64,000 nt of DNA from Microbacterium limosum (lineage in GTDB: Bacteria; Actinomycetota; Actinomycetes; Actinomycetales; Microbacteriaceae). The stretch covers positions 248,001 to 312,000 of the forward strand of contig NZ_CP137080.1 of NCBI RefSeq assembly GCF_036324365.1. The letters are read 5' to 3'. Positions 1-9,069 of the stretch are shown here, in pieces. The number at the start of each line of letters is the position of its first letter. The stretch's first letter is position 1. The position numbers were made by a program, and so were the translations under genes. Below the pieces are notes generated by a model that had not been told where the DNA came from, did not search any database, and saw only the letters and a program-made list of their open reading frames with translations.

Positions 1-681
1 GAGGGTGTCGATGTCCTCGCGCGAGCGACCGGCCTTGCCGAGGCCCTCGTCGAGCGCCGGCAGCAGCGTCTCGGTGTAGAGCTCGGGCTTCTTGCCGCTC
101 GTGGTGATGTATCCGTCGGCGATGCGGCCGGCCAGCCGTGTCGCGGCGGGGCCGGATGCCCCGATGTAGATGGGCACGGGGCGATCGGGACGGTCGTAGA
201 TCGTGGCGTTCGAGGTGGAGTAGTAGGTGCCTTCGTAGGTGACGCGGTCCCGCGTCCACAGCTCGCGCATGAGGAGGATGGCCTCCTTCATCCGCTGGAA
301 GCGCTCGGGGGGATCCGGCCACTCGAGACCGAGGGTCACCTCGTTGAGGGCCTCGCCCGTGCCGACACCGAGCACGACGCGGTCGGGATAGAGGGAGCCG
401 AGCGTCGCGAACGCCTGCGCGACGACGCCCGGGTGGTAGCGGAACGTCGGCGTCAGGACCGACGTGCCCATGAGGATGCGCGACGTGCGGGAGCCGAGCG
501 CGCCCAGCCACGGGATCGCCGCCGGGGCGTGTCCGCCGTCGTGCATCCACGGCTGCAGGTGGTCGGAGACGAAGACGGAGTCGAAGCCGACCTCCTCAGC
601 GAGCACCGCGTACTCGAGCAGCTCGCGCGGCGCGAACTGCTCGGCCGAGGCCTTGTAGCCGAAGCGGATCGGAGTGCTCAT
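1..681 (-). CDS. fgd: F420-dependent glucose-6-phosphate dehydrogenase-like (LLM family), 3' end cut by window
   Basis: The visible 227 residues are the N-terminal two thirds of a luciferase-like TIM-barrel enzyme. They closely follow actinobacterial Fgd: GYKASAEQFAPREL near residue 8, SDHLQPW near 39, TSVLTPTFRYHPGVVAQAFA near 73 and GVGTGEALNEV near 106. In the family the F420 and glucose-6-phosphate pockets are built from these segments, and the enzyme makes F420H2 from glucose-6-phosphate. The ATG start overlaps the stop of the upstream monooxygenase as ATGA, so it is the last visible gene of a four-gene F420 operon. A related LLM enzyme that uses another sugar phosphate or alcohol cannot be excluded. 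The C-terminus lies outside the window. Confidence 0.85.
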   Translation of the reverse strand, partial: MSTPIRFGYKASAEQFAPRELLEYAVLAEEVGFDSVFVSDHLQPWMHDGGHAPAAIPWLGALGSRTSRILMGTSVLTPTFRYHPGVVAQAFATLGSLYPDRVVLGVGTGEALNEVTLGLEWPDPPERFQRMKEAILLMRELWTRDRVTYEGTYYSTSNATIYDRPDRPVPIYIGASGPAATRLAGRIADGYITTSGKKPELYTETLLPALDEGLGKAGRSREDIDTL

Positions 682-2150
682 GCGTGTCCTTCCAGGCATG
701 CCGCCGCGACGGCGGGGGCGGGGAGCAGGTCGTCGGGGCCGATCGCGTCGAGGCGTTCGCGGAACGCCGCGACGGTGCCCGGCCAGAGCAGTGCGAGGCG
801 GCCGCTGCGCTCGTCGACGTACCAGTTGCGGCATCCGCCCGACAGCCACGGCGTGCCAGCGGCGCGGGAGGCGATGTCGCGGGATGCCGCGGCCTCCGCC
901 TCCGCCCGCACGCGCAGCGGCCGCAGGGGCGAGCGCAGCATGCGGGTGGCGAAGTCCGCCTGCTCCTCGAGCAGGAGGACGGCCGAGTTGTGGCCGAGCG
1001 CGGCGTTCGGCCCGCCCAGCACGAACAGGTCGGGGAAGCCCGACACGAGCGTCGATCCGACCGCCGTCATCCCCTCCGACCAGTGCTCCTCGAGCGTCGT
1101 GCCGTCCTCGCCCTCGACGAGCGACGCGTAGGGGGGTCGTGAGGCGTCGAACCCGGTGGCGAAGACGAGCACGTCCGCCTCGTGTCGGCGGCCGCTTTGC
1201 GCCACGAGGAGCCCGCCCTCGACGCGCGCGAGCGCTGAGGGCTCGAGCGTCGCGTCCGGGGAGGCGACGACCGGGTAGAAATCGTCCGAGAGCAGCACCC
1301 GCTTGCACCCGAAGGCGTAGCGCGGCGTCAGCGCGTCGCGGAGGGCGGGGTCCTCGACATGGGCCGCGAGGTGCGCGAGGGCGGCGCCGCGCGCGGCGGC
1401 GGAGGCGGCGGCATCCCCCGAGCGCGAGGCGAAGCGGGCCTCGCCCTCCTCCCGCAGGCGGGCGTGCAGCGCGGCGGGACCCTCGTCTGCCGCGCCCGCC
1501 GCACCGTGCTCACGCGGCAAGATCCAGGCAGGGCTGCGCTGGAAGAGGGTGACGTGCGCGCCGCGGCGCACCAGCTCGGGCACCAGCTGGATCGCGCTCG
1601 CCCCCGTTCCGACGACGGCGACGCGGCGGTCGGCCACGTCGACGGAGTGGTCCCAGCGCGCCGTGTGCATGACGGGCCCGACGAATCCGGCCAGCCCGGC
1701 GACGGCGGGGATGCGCGGCTGGGTGAGCCGCCCGCAGGCCAGCACCAGGGCCCCCACGCGGATGTCGCGGTCGTCGCGGCCCGCGGTGCGCACGAGCCAC
1801 GACGATCCGTCCCACGTGGCCTGCCGCAGGTGGGTGCCGAGCCGCACGGCGGGGTCGATGCCCTCGTCCCGGGCGGTGCGCTGCAGGTAGGAGTGGATCG
1901 ACGCGCCGGACGCGAAGGCGCCCCCCTCCTCCAGACCGGGACGGTCGGCGAAGCGGTAGAGCCCCGCGGGCACGTCGCACGCGACGCCCGGGTAGGTGTT
2001 CTCCCGCCAGGTGCCGCCGACGCTCTCGCCCCGCTCGATGATCGTGAACGAGTGGCGCCCGTGGCGCTGGAGGGCGCGGGCCATCGCCAGGCCGGCGAAT
2101 CCCGCTCCGACGATCGCGACGTCGACGTCCGTGTCCACGGAGCCGCTCAC
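678..2150 (-). CDS. Flavin-containing / Baeyer-Villiger-type monooxygenase
   Basis: This 490-residue class B flavoprotein monooxygenase inserts or adds oxygen using FAD and NADPH. An FAD Rossmann motif GAGFAGLA lies at residues 15-22 and GGTW near 45. The type I Baeyer-Villiger fingerprint FxGxxxHxxxWD reads FVGPVMHTARWD at 156-167. A second, NADP-binding Rossmann motif GTGASA is at 181-186, and ATGFD appears in the C-terminal part. The open frame runs much further upstream inside fbiC. The chosen start is a GTG whose G-T-G-A overlaps the fbiC stop, directly before the conserved FAD-binding start. The substrate is unknown. Its place between fbiC and fgd suggests co-transcription with F420 genes, although the family itself uses NADPH. 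Confidence 0.85.
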   Translation of the reverse strand: MSGSVDTDVDVAIVGAGFAGLAMARALQRHGRHSFTIIERGESVGGTWRENTYPGVACDVPAGLYRFADRPGLEEGGAFASGASIHSYLQRTARDEGIDPAVRLGTHLRQATWDGSSWLVRTAGRDDRDIRVGALVLACGRLTQPRIPAVAGLAGFVGPVMHTARWDHSVDVADRRVAVVGTGASAIQLVPELVRRGAHVTLFQRSPAWILPREHGAAGAADEGPAALHARLREEGEARFASRSGDAAASAAARGAALAHLAAHVEDPALRDALTPRYAFGCKRVLLSDDFYPVVASPDATLEPSALARVEGGLLVAQSGRRHEADVLVFATGFDASRPPYASLVEGEDGTTLEEHWSEGMTAVGSTLVSGFPDLFVLGGPNAALGHNSAVLLLEEQADFATRMLRSPLRPLRVRAEAEAAASRDIASRAAGTPWLSGGCRNWYVDERSGRLALLWPGTVAAFRERLDAIGPDDLLPAPAVAAACLEGHA

Positions 2151-4519
2151 GAGCGCGCCGCCCGGGCCGGCTCCGTGTAGTCGGTCGCGCGCGTGCGCAG
2201 GGGGCGGAACAGCCCGTCGGCGATGCGCCGGGCCTGCGCGAGCGGCATCTCGTGCCCGTGCTCGACGCCGACGCGCGGCAGCACCCGCCCGTCCAGGAGG
2301 GTGCCCCCGAGGTCGTCGCCGCCCGCCCGCAGCGCCGCGCTCACCTCGGCGGGGTGCAGCCGCGTCCACGGCACCTGGATGTGGCGGATGGTCTCCGAGA
2401 GCATCAGCCGCGACACGGCGACCATCGCGCGGTGCTCGTCGATCGGCGCGCGCCCGGGCACGAGAGCGGTGCCGTGCCCGGGCAGCGGCATCGGCACGAA
2501 CTCCGTGAATCCGCGCGTCTCCCGCTGCAGCGTCGAGAGGGTGCGCAGGTGCGCGATGCGCTCCCCGGCCGTCTCGACGTGTCCGTAGAAGAGCACCGAG
2601 GTCGACCGCAGCCCGGCGCGGTGCGCCGCGCGGATCGCCTCGAGCCACCGCTCGATCTCGATGTCCTCCGGGGCGACGAGGCGCCGCACCCGCTCCGAGA
2701 GCACCTTGACGCCCGTGCCCGGCACGGTCCCCACTCCGGCATCCCGCAGCGCGGCGTAGGCGGCGTCGATGTCGCGGCCGGTCCCGCGCGCCAGATGCCG
2801 CACGTCGGCGGGACGGAAGGCGTGCAGGTGGATGCCGGGGGCCTCGCCCCGGATCGCGCGGGCGATCTCGAGGGCCGCGTCCGGGGCCTCGGATGCCGCG
2901 GGCGTCCCCTGCACGCAGATCTCGGTGGCGCCCAGCTCGCGGGCGTCGGCGGCGATGCGGCGCAGGTCGGCGAGGTCGTAGGTGTCGCGGCCGTCGCCAC
3001 CGGTCGCGCGGTACTGCGCGGAGGAGACATTGCGGTTGACGACGATGCCGATCGCCTCGCCCACCGTGTAGCGGCGGACGTCGTCGGCGGCGCGGGTCAG
3101 TGCCTCGAGGGCGTCGCCCTCGGCGCGCAGAAGACGTACCCAGTCGTCGTCGTCGAGCGCGCCGGGCTCGGACGCCGCGCGATCCGCCAGCCCCTCCGCG
3201 GTCGCGCGCGGGCGGCGCGGGGGTGCGGCGGCGCGCGCCGACCTCACCGCGAGACCCGTCTGCGCATCGGCGAGCGCCCGGGTCGCCGGGACGACCTCCG
3301 GGTCGAGCCAGCGCTCGGCATCCTGCACGTATTCGGGGTGCGCCGTCAGGCGCTCCGTCAGCGCGAAGCCGAGGCCCTCGGTCAGCCGGGCGAGCTCGTC
3401 GAGATCGGGCCAGGGGCGCTCGGGATTGACGTGGTCGGCCGTGACCGGCGAGACCCCGCCCCAGTCATCGGCGCCGGCGGCCACGAGCAGCGCGAACTCG
3501 GCCGGGTCCGAGAGGTTGGGCGGCACCTGGATGCGCATGCGCGGACCCATCACGAGCCGCGCGACGGCGATCGTGGCCACGTACTCGCGCGGGTCCGCGT
3601 CCGGCGCGCCCCGCATCGCCGTGCGGGGCTTGGCGCGGAAGTTCTGCACGATCACCTCCTGGATGTGGCCGTGGGCCGCGTGCGCGTCGCGCAGGGCGAC
3701 GAGCGATTCGGCGCGGTCGCGCAGGGTCTCCCCGATCCCCACGAGGATCCCCGTCGTGAAGGGCACGCGGGCGCGCCCGGCGTCGTCGATCACGCGCAGC
3801 CGCACCGCGGGGTCCTTGTCGGGCGAGCCGTTATGCACCTGGCCGGGCTCCTCGTAGAGGCGCCGCGAGGTCGTCTCGAGCATCATGCCCATGGAGGGCG
3901 CGGTCCCACGCAGCGCGAGCATCTCGTCGTACGTCATGACGCCCGGATTCAGGTGGGGGAGCAGGCCCGTCTCGTCGCGCACGAGGCGCGCCATCGCGGC
4001 GACGTACTCGAGCGTCGTGGCGTAGCCGTGCTCGTCGAGCCAGGCGCGCGCCTGCGGCCAGCGGTCCTCGGGACGATCGCCGAGGGTGAAGAGGGCCTCC
4101 TTGCAGCCGAGCGCCGCGCCCCGTCGTGCGACCGCGAGCACCTGCTCCGCCGTCATGTAGGGCGGCTTGTGCGCCCGCTTCAGCTGACCGGGGGTGTCGA
4201 CGAAGATGCAGTAGTGGCAGCGGTCCCGGCACAGCGTCGTGAGCGGGATGAAGACCTTGCGGGAGTAAGTGAGCACGCCGGGCCGCCCCGCGAGCCGCAG
4301 CCCCTCGTCGCGGGCGGATGCGGCGGCGTCCTGCACCGCATCGGCATCCTCTCCGGTCGCGCGCAGCAGCGCCTCGACCTCGTCGACGTGCAGGCGCTCG
4401 TCCCGCGCCGCGCGGGTGAGCGCCGCCGCGACGGAGAGGGGTGCGGTGGGGGGAGAGGTGGGCACCGCGTCAGTCTTCCATCGTCCGGAGGGACGGGCTC
4501 CGTCCTCGACGCGGATCAC
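2147..4519 (-). CDS. fbiC: FbiC-like FO synthase; CofG half intact, CofH half lacks the Fe-S cysteine motif
   Basis: FbiC proteins fuse CofG and CofH, two radical-SAM enzymes that build the deazaflavin FO. In this 790-residue protein the N-terminal CofG half is well conserved. It has CRDRCHYC (Cys97, 101, 104), [22 protein letters not shown] and [10 protein letters not shown]. The C-terminal half keeps the CofH layout: VVNRN at 493-497, [27 protein letters not shown] and GGDDLGGTL. Where family members carry YxxCxFCAF about ten residues after NRN, this protein has only [15 protein letters not shown]. No frame restores the cysteines. The GTG start overlaps the cofE stop (GTGA); GTG at 4465 is an alternative. 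It could be a catalytically half-dead FbiC or a divergent partner of a separate CofH. Confidence 0.85.
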   Translation of the reverse strand: MIRVEDGARPSGRWKTDAVPTSPPTAPLSVAAALTRAARDERLHVDEVEALLRATGEDADAVQDAAASARDEGLRLAGRPGVLTYSRKVFIPLTTLCRDRCHYCIFVDTPGQLKRAHKPPYMTAEQVLAVARRGAALGCKEALFTLGDRPEDRWPQARAWLDEHGYATTLEYVAAMARLVRDETGLLPHLNPGVMTYDEMLALRGTAPSMGMMLETTSRRLYEEPGQVHNGSPDKDPAVRLRVIDDAGRARVPFTTGILVGIGETLRDRAESLVALRDAHAAHGHIQEVIVQNFRAKPRTAMRGAPDADPREYVATIAVARLVMGPRMRIQVPPNLSDPAEFALLVAAGADDWGGVSPVTADHVNPERPWPDLDELARLTEGLGFALTERLTAHPEYVQDAERWLDPEVVPATRALADAQTGLAVRSARAAAPPRRPRATAEGLADRAASEPGALDDDDWVRLLRAEGDALEALTRAADDVRRYTVGEAIGIVVNRNVSSAQYRATGGDGRDTYDLADLRRIAADARELGATEICVQGTPAASEAPDAALEIARAIRGEAPGIHLHAFRPADVRHLARGTGRDIDAAYAALRDAGVGTVPGTGVKVLSERVRRLVAPEDIEIERWLEAIRAAHRAGLRSTSVLFYGHVETAGERIAHLRTLSTLQRETRGFTEFVPMPLPGHGTALVPGRAPIDEHRAMVAVSRLMLSETIRHIQVPWTRLHPAEVSAALRAGGDDLGGTLLDGRVLPRVGVEHGHEMPLAQARRIADGLFRPLRTRATDYTEPARAARS

Positions 4520-5280
4520 GGTCGTGACGTAGCCTCCGCGAGCGCGGCCGCCCTGCCGGCGGCGAAGGCCTCGTCGGCCCCCTGGCGGAACATGTCCCTC
4601 TCGGCCGGCCGCACGATGGAGCGCGCACCGGGCAGATCGAGGGGCCCCACGAGGTCGCCGCGCCCGCGAACGACGGCCACGGGGATGCCGCTCGTCTTGC
4701 CCTTGACCAGGTCCGCGGCGGCGGCCAGCTCGTCGGCGACGCACGGCTGGGTGACCAGGAGGGGTCGTCCCTGGGCGTCCACGCCTCCCCGCAGGTCGTC
4801 GAAGACGCGGACGCCCGCCGCGCCGATCGCGTGGTCGGTCTGGCCCTCGCGCCATGCGCGGCCGAGGGTGTCGGAGACGAGGACGCCCACGTGCGCGCCC
4901 GTGCGCTCGCGGAGGCCGGACGCGAGGGCGCGCGCCGAGGCATCCGGATCCTGCGGCAGCAGCAGCACCGTGCCCGTCGGGGTGTTGCTGGCGTCGACGC
5001 CCGCGGCGGCCGAGACGATGCCGAGGCGGTTCTCGACGATGCGCGTCGTGCGCTCGCCATGGGAGCGGGTCGCCACGATGCGCACCGTCTCGGCGGTGAT
5101 GGCGTCCTCGCGGTCGTCGGCGCGCACGAAGCGCCCCTCCGCCTTCGAGACGATCTTGGAGGTGACGACCAGGATGTCGCCGTCGCGGAGCGTTGCCGCC
5201 GCGGCATCCGCGATGAGTCCGACGAGGTCGTCTCCCGCCGCGATCTCGGGCAGCCCGTCGATTCCCCACACCTGCAGCAC
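4516..5280 (-). CDS. cofE: Coenzyme F420-0:L-glutamate ligase
   Basis: CofE adds L-glutamate residues to F420-0 with GTP, a late step of F420 synthesis. The 254-residue length matches free-standing CofE, without the nitroreductase-like domain fused in mycobacterial FbiB. Characteristic stretches are [16 protein letters not shown] near residue 36, [13 protein letters not shown] near 105, [21 protein letters not shown] near 132 and [13 protein letters not shown]. The GTG start is supported by a -10-like TAGGGT ending six bases upstream, which implies a leaderless transcript. It is the first gene of the operon cofE-fbiC-monooxygenase-fgd, and its stop overlaps the fbiC GTG. Confidence 0.93.
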   Translation of the reverse strand: MLQVWGIDGLPEIAAGDDLVGLIADAAAATLRDGDILVVTSKIVSKAEGRFVRADDREDAITAETVRIVATRSHGERTTRIVENRLGIVSAAAGVDASNTPTGTVLLLPQDPDASARALASGLRERTGAHVGVLVSDTLGRAWREGQTDHAIGAAGVRVFDDLRGGVDAQGRPLLVTQPCVADELAAAADLVKGKTSGIPVAVVRGRGDLVGPLDLPGARSIVRPAERDMFRQGADEAFAAGRAAALAEATSRP

Positions 5281-5383
5281 GCCCCGACCCTACCCCGGCC
5301 CGCTCGCCCCCCCGAGCCGGATCGTTGCCGCTCCGTGAGCAATTGCGCGGGCGACCGGGCGCGGGGTGCGGCAGACTGGGTGC

Positions 5384-5830
5384 ATGGTGACGCTGCTGCT
5401 CGACTCGGATCGGCTGGAGGTCGCCCTGTCGCCGGCGGAGCGCGTGCTCTCCCGTCGACGCGGCAACATCTCGGTCCCTCGCGCGCGGATCGCGAAGGTG
5501 ATGCTCACCGAGGATGCCTGGATCTGGCTGCGCGGCGTGCCGAGCCCGGGCACCGCCGTGCCCGGCATCGTGGCGATGGGGTGCTGGAAGTCGGGCAACA
5601 GCGTCGATTTCGCCGTCGTCCGGGGGCGCCGCCCGAGCGTCGTCATCGACCTCGAAGGTCATGACGAGTTCGACCGCCTGGTGCTCACGACGCGCCACGG
5701 CGTGCAGCTCATTCAGGCGCTCCGGCTCGACGCCGCCGACGAGGCGGCAGACGTCGCCGACATCGCACCGCCCGCGCGTCCCGCCAAGCGGCCTCGCACC
5801 CGACCGGCGAGGACCGCGCCGGCGACCTGA
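5384..5830 (+). CDS. Conserved hypothetical protein
   Basis: I do not recognise a named family with confidence. The 148-residue protein has a compact, strand-rich N-terminal part of about 115 residues (VALSPAERVLSRRRGNISV, then TAVPGIVAMGCWK and VVIDLEGHDEFDRLVL). That pattern resembles small PH-like domains of actinobacteria. A low-complexity Ala/Arg/Pro tail follows. No signal peptide or membrane segment is visible. The ATG is preceded by CAGACT six bases upstream, a leaderless start. The gene is divergent from cofE and converges on the ABC permease. No function is proposed. Confidence 0.7.
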   Translation: MVTLLLDSDRLEVALSPAERVLSRRRGNISVPRARIAKVMLTEDAWIWLRGVPSPGTAVPGIVAMGCWKSGNSVDFAVVRGRRPSVVIDLEGHDEFDRLVLTTRHGVQLIQALRLDAADEAADVADIAPPARPAKRPRTRPARTAPAT

Positions 5831-5860
5831 CGCCTGCCCCGGGCCGGCGCCGGATCGCTC

Positions 5861-6682
5861 TCAGGTGACGTCGCGGGTCCAGCTGGCGATGTGCCCCACG
5901 AGGAGCAGCACGAAGGCGTAGACCAGCAGCACGAGACCGCCGCCCCACCACTCGAGGGGCGCGGAGCCCTGACCGCCCATGACGTTGAAGATGCTGGCGC
6001 CGATGAGGGCGTCGCTCGCCGCGCCGGGCAGGAACCGGGTCGCTTCGTCGAGTCCGTCGACGAAGCTGCCCGCGAGACGCAGCAGCGGCTCGATGAACTG
6101 GGTGAAGGCGAGCACGACGACGATCGCGACGACCTGGTTGCGCACGAGCGCCCCCACCCCGACACCGACGAGCGCCCACAGGGCCATCGCGATGAGGGTG
6201 CGCCCCATGAGAGCCCAGGCGTCGCCGGCGCCGAGCTCGGTGTCGAGGCCGAAGCCCGCGAGCAGCGCGGCGGCGGGCCCGACGGCGGCGATCACCGCGA
6301 GCAGTCCGAAGAGCCCTCCGATGAGCGCACCCACGACGACCTTCGCCCACAGTGCCGTGCCGCGCCGGGGGGTGCCGAGGAAGGTGGGGGTGAGGGTCTG
6401 GTGGCGGAACTCGCTCGTGACCATGAGCGTGCCGATCAGCAGCGGGAAGACGTAGCCCACGGAGCCGCCGAGGCTGTAGAGCAGCGGGGCGAGGCCGTCG
6501 GAGGGCACCTCGGGGGCCGTGGCGCCGCCGCCCAGGTTGCCGGAGGCGGATGCCGCGAAGAGGAATCCCATGCCCGCGGCGGTGGTGCCGACGTAGACGA
6601 CAAGGACGAGCGCGAGGATCCACCAGCCGGCGGTGGTCAGGAGCTTTGTCGCCTCGGAACGGGTGGCGGTGGCCAGGCTCAT
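5861..6682 (-). CDS. ABC-2 type transporter permease
   Basis: This 273-residue integral membrane protein has about six hydrophobic segments, the first at residues 20-42. It contains TSEFRHQTLTPTFLGTPRR near 112-130, the cytoplasmic elbow motif typical of ABC-2 permeases in drug or lipid efflux systems and self-resistance exporters. The ATG overlaps the stop of the upstream ATPase gene as ATGA, so the two form one exporter. The substrate cannot be told from sequence. Confidence 0.88.
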   Translation of the reverse strand: MSLATATRSEATKLLTTAGWWILALVLVVYVGTTAAGMGFLFAASASGNLGGGATAPEVPSDGLAPLLYSLGGSVGYVFPLLIGTLMVTSEFRHQTLTPTFLGTPRRGTALWAKVVVGALIGGLFGLLAVIAAVGPAAALLAGFGLDTELGAGDAWALMGRTLIAMALWALVGVGVGALVRNQVVAIVVVLAFTQFIEPLLRLAGSFVDGLDEATRFLPGAASDALIGASIFNVMGGQGSAPLEWWGGGLVLLVYAFVLLLVGHIASWTRDVT

Positions 6683-7881
6683 CGGTCGTCCCCTTCCCGG
6701 TCGTGCTCACGATCGTCGGCGGGCCCGGCCTCGGTGGGCTCGGTGTCTGCGGGCTCAGTGTGCGCGGGGTCAGTGCGCGCGGGGTTGCCGTCGAGGTCCT
6801 GTGCGCCGAGGGCGGGAGCGAGGATCTCGACCTCGGGCGCCTCCGAGACGAAGTCGTCCTCGTCCTCGGAACCCCCGGGCGCATCCACCGGCGCGCTTCC
6901 CGCCGCGTCGGGCTCGCCGGGGGCGTCCGTCGTCGGCGCCGCGTCCGCCATCGCCGGCGCAACCGTCGCCGCGGCGCTCGGGTGCACCCGAGCGCCGTTG
7001 ACGAGGTCCAGGAAGACCTCCTCGAGCGACGGGCCACGCCGCTGCAGGTTCGACAGCGGCACTCCCGCTTCGAGCGCGAGCCGGCCGATCTCGGCGGGAT
7101 CGCCGCCGCGCACCGTGAGGCCCGACCGCAGGGCATCCGTCTCGATCCCGGCGGCGGCCAGCGCCGCCGCGAGGCCCGCGCGGTCGGGGGAATCGACGAG
7201 GACCGCCTGATCGGCGGGATCGGAGAGCTCGTCGACGCCGCCCTGGAAGACCAGGCGGCCGTGCGAGATCATCAGCAGCTGCTGCGCCGTCTGCGCGACC
7301 TCCGTGAGCAGATGGGAGGACACGAAGACCGTGCGACCCTGACGGGCCAGCTCGCGCAGCAGCCCGCGCATCCAGATGATGCCCTCCGGGTCGAGGCCGT
7401 TCGCGGGCTCGTCGAGCACGAGCACCCCCGGATCGCCCAGCAGGGCGAAGGCGAGTCCCAGCCGCTGGCGCATCCCGAGCGAGTAGCCGCCCACCTTGCG
7501 CCCGCCGACATCGCTCAGACCGACCGCGCCGAGGGCGTCGTCGACGCGGCCGGCGGGCAGCCCCGCGGCGTGCGCGTACACCTTGAGGTGGTTGGCCGCC
7601 GTGCGCCCCGGGTGGAAGCTGGCCGCCTCGAGCGCGGCGCCCACGGTGCGCAGCGGATCGGCGAGCTCGGCGTAGGCCTTGCCCCCGATGAGGGCGCGGC
7701 CGCTGGTCGCCCTCACGAGGCCCAGGAGGATGCGCATGGTCGTGGTCTTGCCGGCGCCGTTCGGCCCGAGGAAGCCGGTGACGACGCCCGGTTCGACGCG
7801 AGCCGTGAAGCCGTCGACGGCGCTCACGCGGCCGAAGCTCTTGGTGACGCCGGAGAACTCCAGCACTTCGCCTTCGGGCAT
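6679..7881 (-). CDS. ABC transporter ATP-binding protein with long acidic C-terminal tail
   Basis: The ATPase partner of the adjacent ABC-2 permease has 400 residues. The nucleotide-binding domain fills the first ~300: Walker A GPNGAGKTT near 38, signature SLGMRQRLGLA, Walker B VLVLDEPANGLDPEG and the switch SSHLL. It is followed by about 90 residues of Ala/Pro/Glu/Asp-rich sequence, including an acidic SEDEDDF patch and a run of TEPA-like repeats, that is not part of the usual family. The start is the ATG at 7881, preceded by AGGCGAGAGG as ribosome-binding site; an upstream in-frame ATG at 7947 is less likely. The tail may be a disordered regulatory extension. Confidence 0.9.
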   Translation of the reverse strand: MPEGEVLEFSGVTKSFGRVSAVDGFTARVEPGVVTGFLGPNGAGKTTTMRILLGLVRATSGRALIGGKAYAELADPLRTVGAALEAASFHPGRTAANHLKVYAHAAGLPAGRVDDALGAVGLSDVGGRKVGGYSLGMRQRLGLAFALLGDPGVLVLDEPANGLDPEGIIWMRGLLRELARQGRTVFVSSHLLTEVAQTAQQLLMISHGRLVFQGGVDELSDPADQAVLVDSPDRAGLAAALAAAGIETDALRSGLTVRGGDPAEIGRLALEAGVPLSNLQRRGPSLEEVFLDLVNGARVHPSAAATVAPAMADAAPTTDAPGEPDAAGSAPVDAPGGSEDEDDFVSEAPEVEILAPALGAQDLDGNPARTDPAHTEPADTEPTEAGPADDREHDREGDDR

Positions 7882-7991
7882 GCCGAACCTCTCGCCTGCG
7901 GACGCTTTCCCCCTTATCCTGCCGGAAAAACGCCGATCGCTGTGCATCCCGCGCCCCGCGGGGGCCTCCGGACCGCGGTAACGTTCCCCGG

Positions 7992-9059
7992 GTGAGTGCC
8001 CCCGAGTCCCCTGCGCCCGCGATCCGCGCGCGCTCCGCGCACGGACTCGGACGGATCACGCTCGACCGTCCCCGGGCGATCAACGCGCTCGATGCGCCGA
8101 TGATCGCCGCGATCTCGGCGGCCCTGGACGCCTGGCGCGACGACCCGGACGTCCAGCGGGTCCTGCTCGACGGCGCCGGCGAGCGGGGCTTCTGCGCCGG
8201 CGGGGACGTGAGGGGGCTCACGGAGGCGATCGCTGCCGGCCGGCCGCAGGATGCCGGGGACTTCTTCCGCGCCGAGTACGCGCTGAACGCGGCCATCGCC
8301 GAGTACCCCAAGCCGCTCGTCGTGCTCGCCGACGGCATCACGATGGGGGGCGGTATCGGACTGGCGGGGCACGCGGCCGTGAGGATCGTGACCGAGCGCT
8401 CCCGTCTGGCCATGCCGGAGACCCGCATCGGCTTCACGCCGGACGTGGGCGGCAGCCTCCTGCTCGCGCGGGCCCCGGGGCGGATCGGGGAGTACCTGGC
8501 CCTCACGGGGGCGAGCATGGATGCCGCCGACGCCGTCTACGCGGGGTTCGCGGATCATCTGGTGCCCTCCGACCGGCTCGGCTCCCTCATCGAGGCGTTC
8601 GAGACCCGCGCCGATCCGGCCGGCGCCGCCGAGCTGGTCCTCCTCTTCGACGAGACCCCCGACACCTCGTCGCTCGAGGAGGGCCGCGCCTGGATCGACG
8701 ACGCCTTCTCCGCCCCGACGGTGGCTCAGATCATCCAGCGCCTGCGCGCTCGGCCCGAGCCCCGGGCATCCGCCGCCGCCGCGACCCTCGACGAGCTCTC
8801 GCCCACGGCGCTGGTGGTGACGCTCGAGGCCGTCCGCCGCGCCCGCACCCTGCCGGGACTGCGCGCCGCGCTCGAGCAGGAGTACGGCCTGGCGATGTGG
8901 TTCGCCGCGACGCAGCCCGACCTCGTCGAGGGGGTGCGGGCCCAGCTCGTGGACAAGGACCGCTCGCCCTCCTGGCGTCCTGCCTCGCTCGGCGACGTGC
9001 TGCCCGGTGCCGCGTGGTCGGCGCTGCAGTACCGGCCCGAGGTGCCCCTCTGGTCCTAG
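7992..9059 (+). CDS. Enoyl-CoA hydratase/isomerase family protein, 3-hydroxyisobutyryl-CoA hydrolase type
   Basis: This crotonase-fold enzyme has 355 residues, the length of HIBYL-CoA hydrolases rather than the ~260 of simple enoyl-CoA hydratases. The oxyanion-hole segments are FCAGGDVRGL near 64 and GITMGGGIGLAGHA near 112, followed by the hydrolase-type run AMPETRIGFTPDVGGS near 138. In the family this hydrolyses 3-hydroxyisobutyryl-CoA in valine breakdown. The GTG start is preceded by TAACGT seven bases upstream (leaderless). Its stop codon TAG forms part of the -10 box TAGAGT of the next gene. Confidence 0.85.
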   Translation: MSAPESPAPAIRARSAHGLGRITLDRPRAINALDAPMIAAISAALDAWRDDPDVQRVLLDGAGERGFCAGGDVRGLTEAIAAGRPQDAGDFFRAEYALNAAIAEYPKPLVVLADGITMGGGIGLAGHAAVRIVTERSRLAMPETRIGFTPDVGGSLLLARAPGRIGEYLALTGASMDAADAVYAGFADHLVPSDRLGSLIEAFETRADPAGAAELVLLFDETPDTSSLEEGRAWIDDAFSAPTVAQIIQRLRARPEPRASAAAATLDELSPTALVVTLEAVRRARTLPGLRAALEQEYGLAMWFAATQPDLVEGVRAQLVDKDRSPSWRPASLGDVLPGAAWSALQYRPEVPLWS

Positions 9060-9069
9060 AGTGAGCGGC

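Noticed and set aside
2990..3060. A frameshift might hide the CofH cysteine motif
   Set aside because: All three minus-strand frames were read across the gap; none contains CxxxCxxC, and the open frame keeps CofH motifs on both sides.
2147..5698. A 1183-codon version of fbiC
   Set aside because: Everything upstream of 4519 lies opposite cofE coding sequence in a shadow frame and matches nothing.
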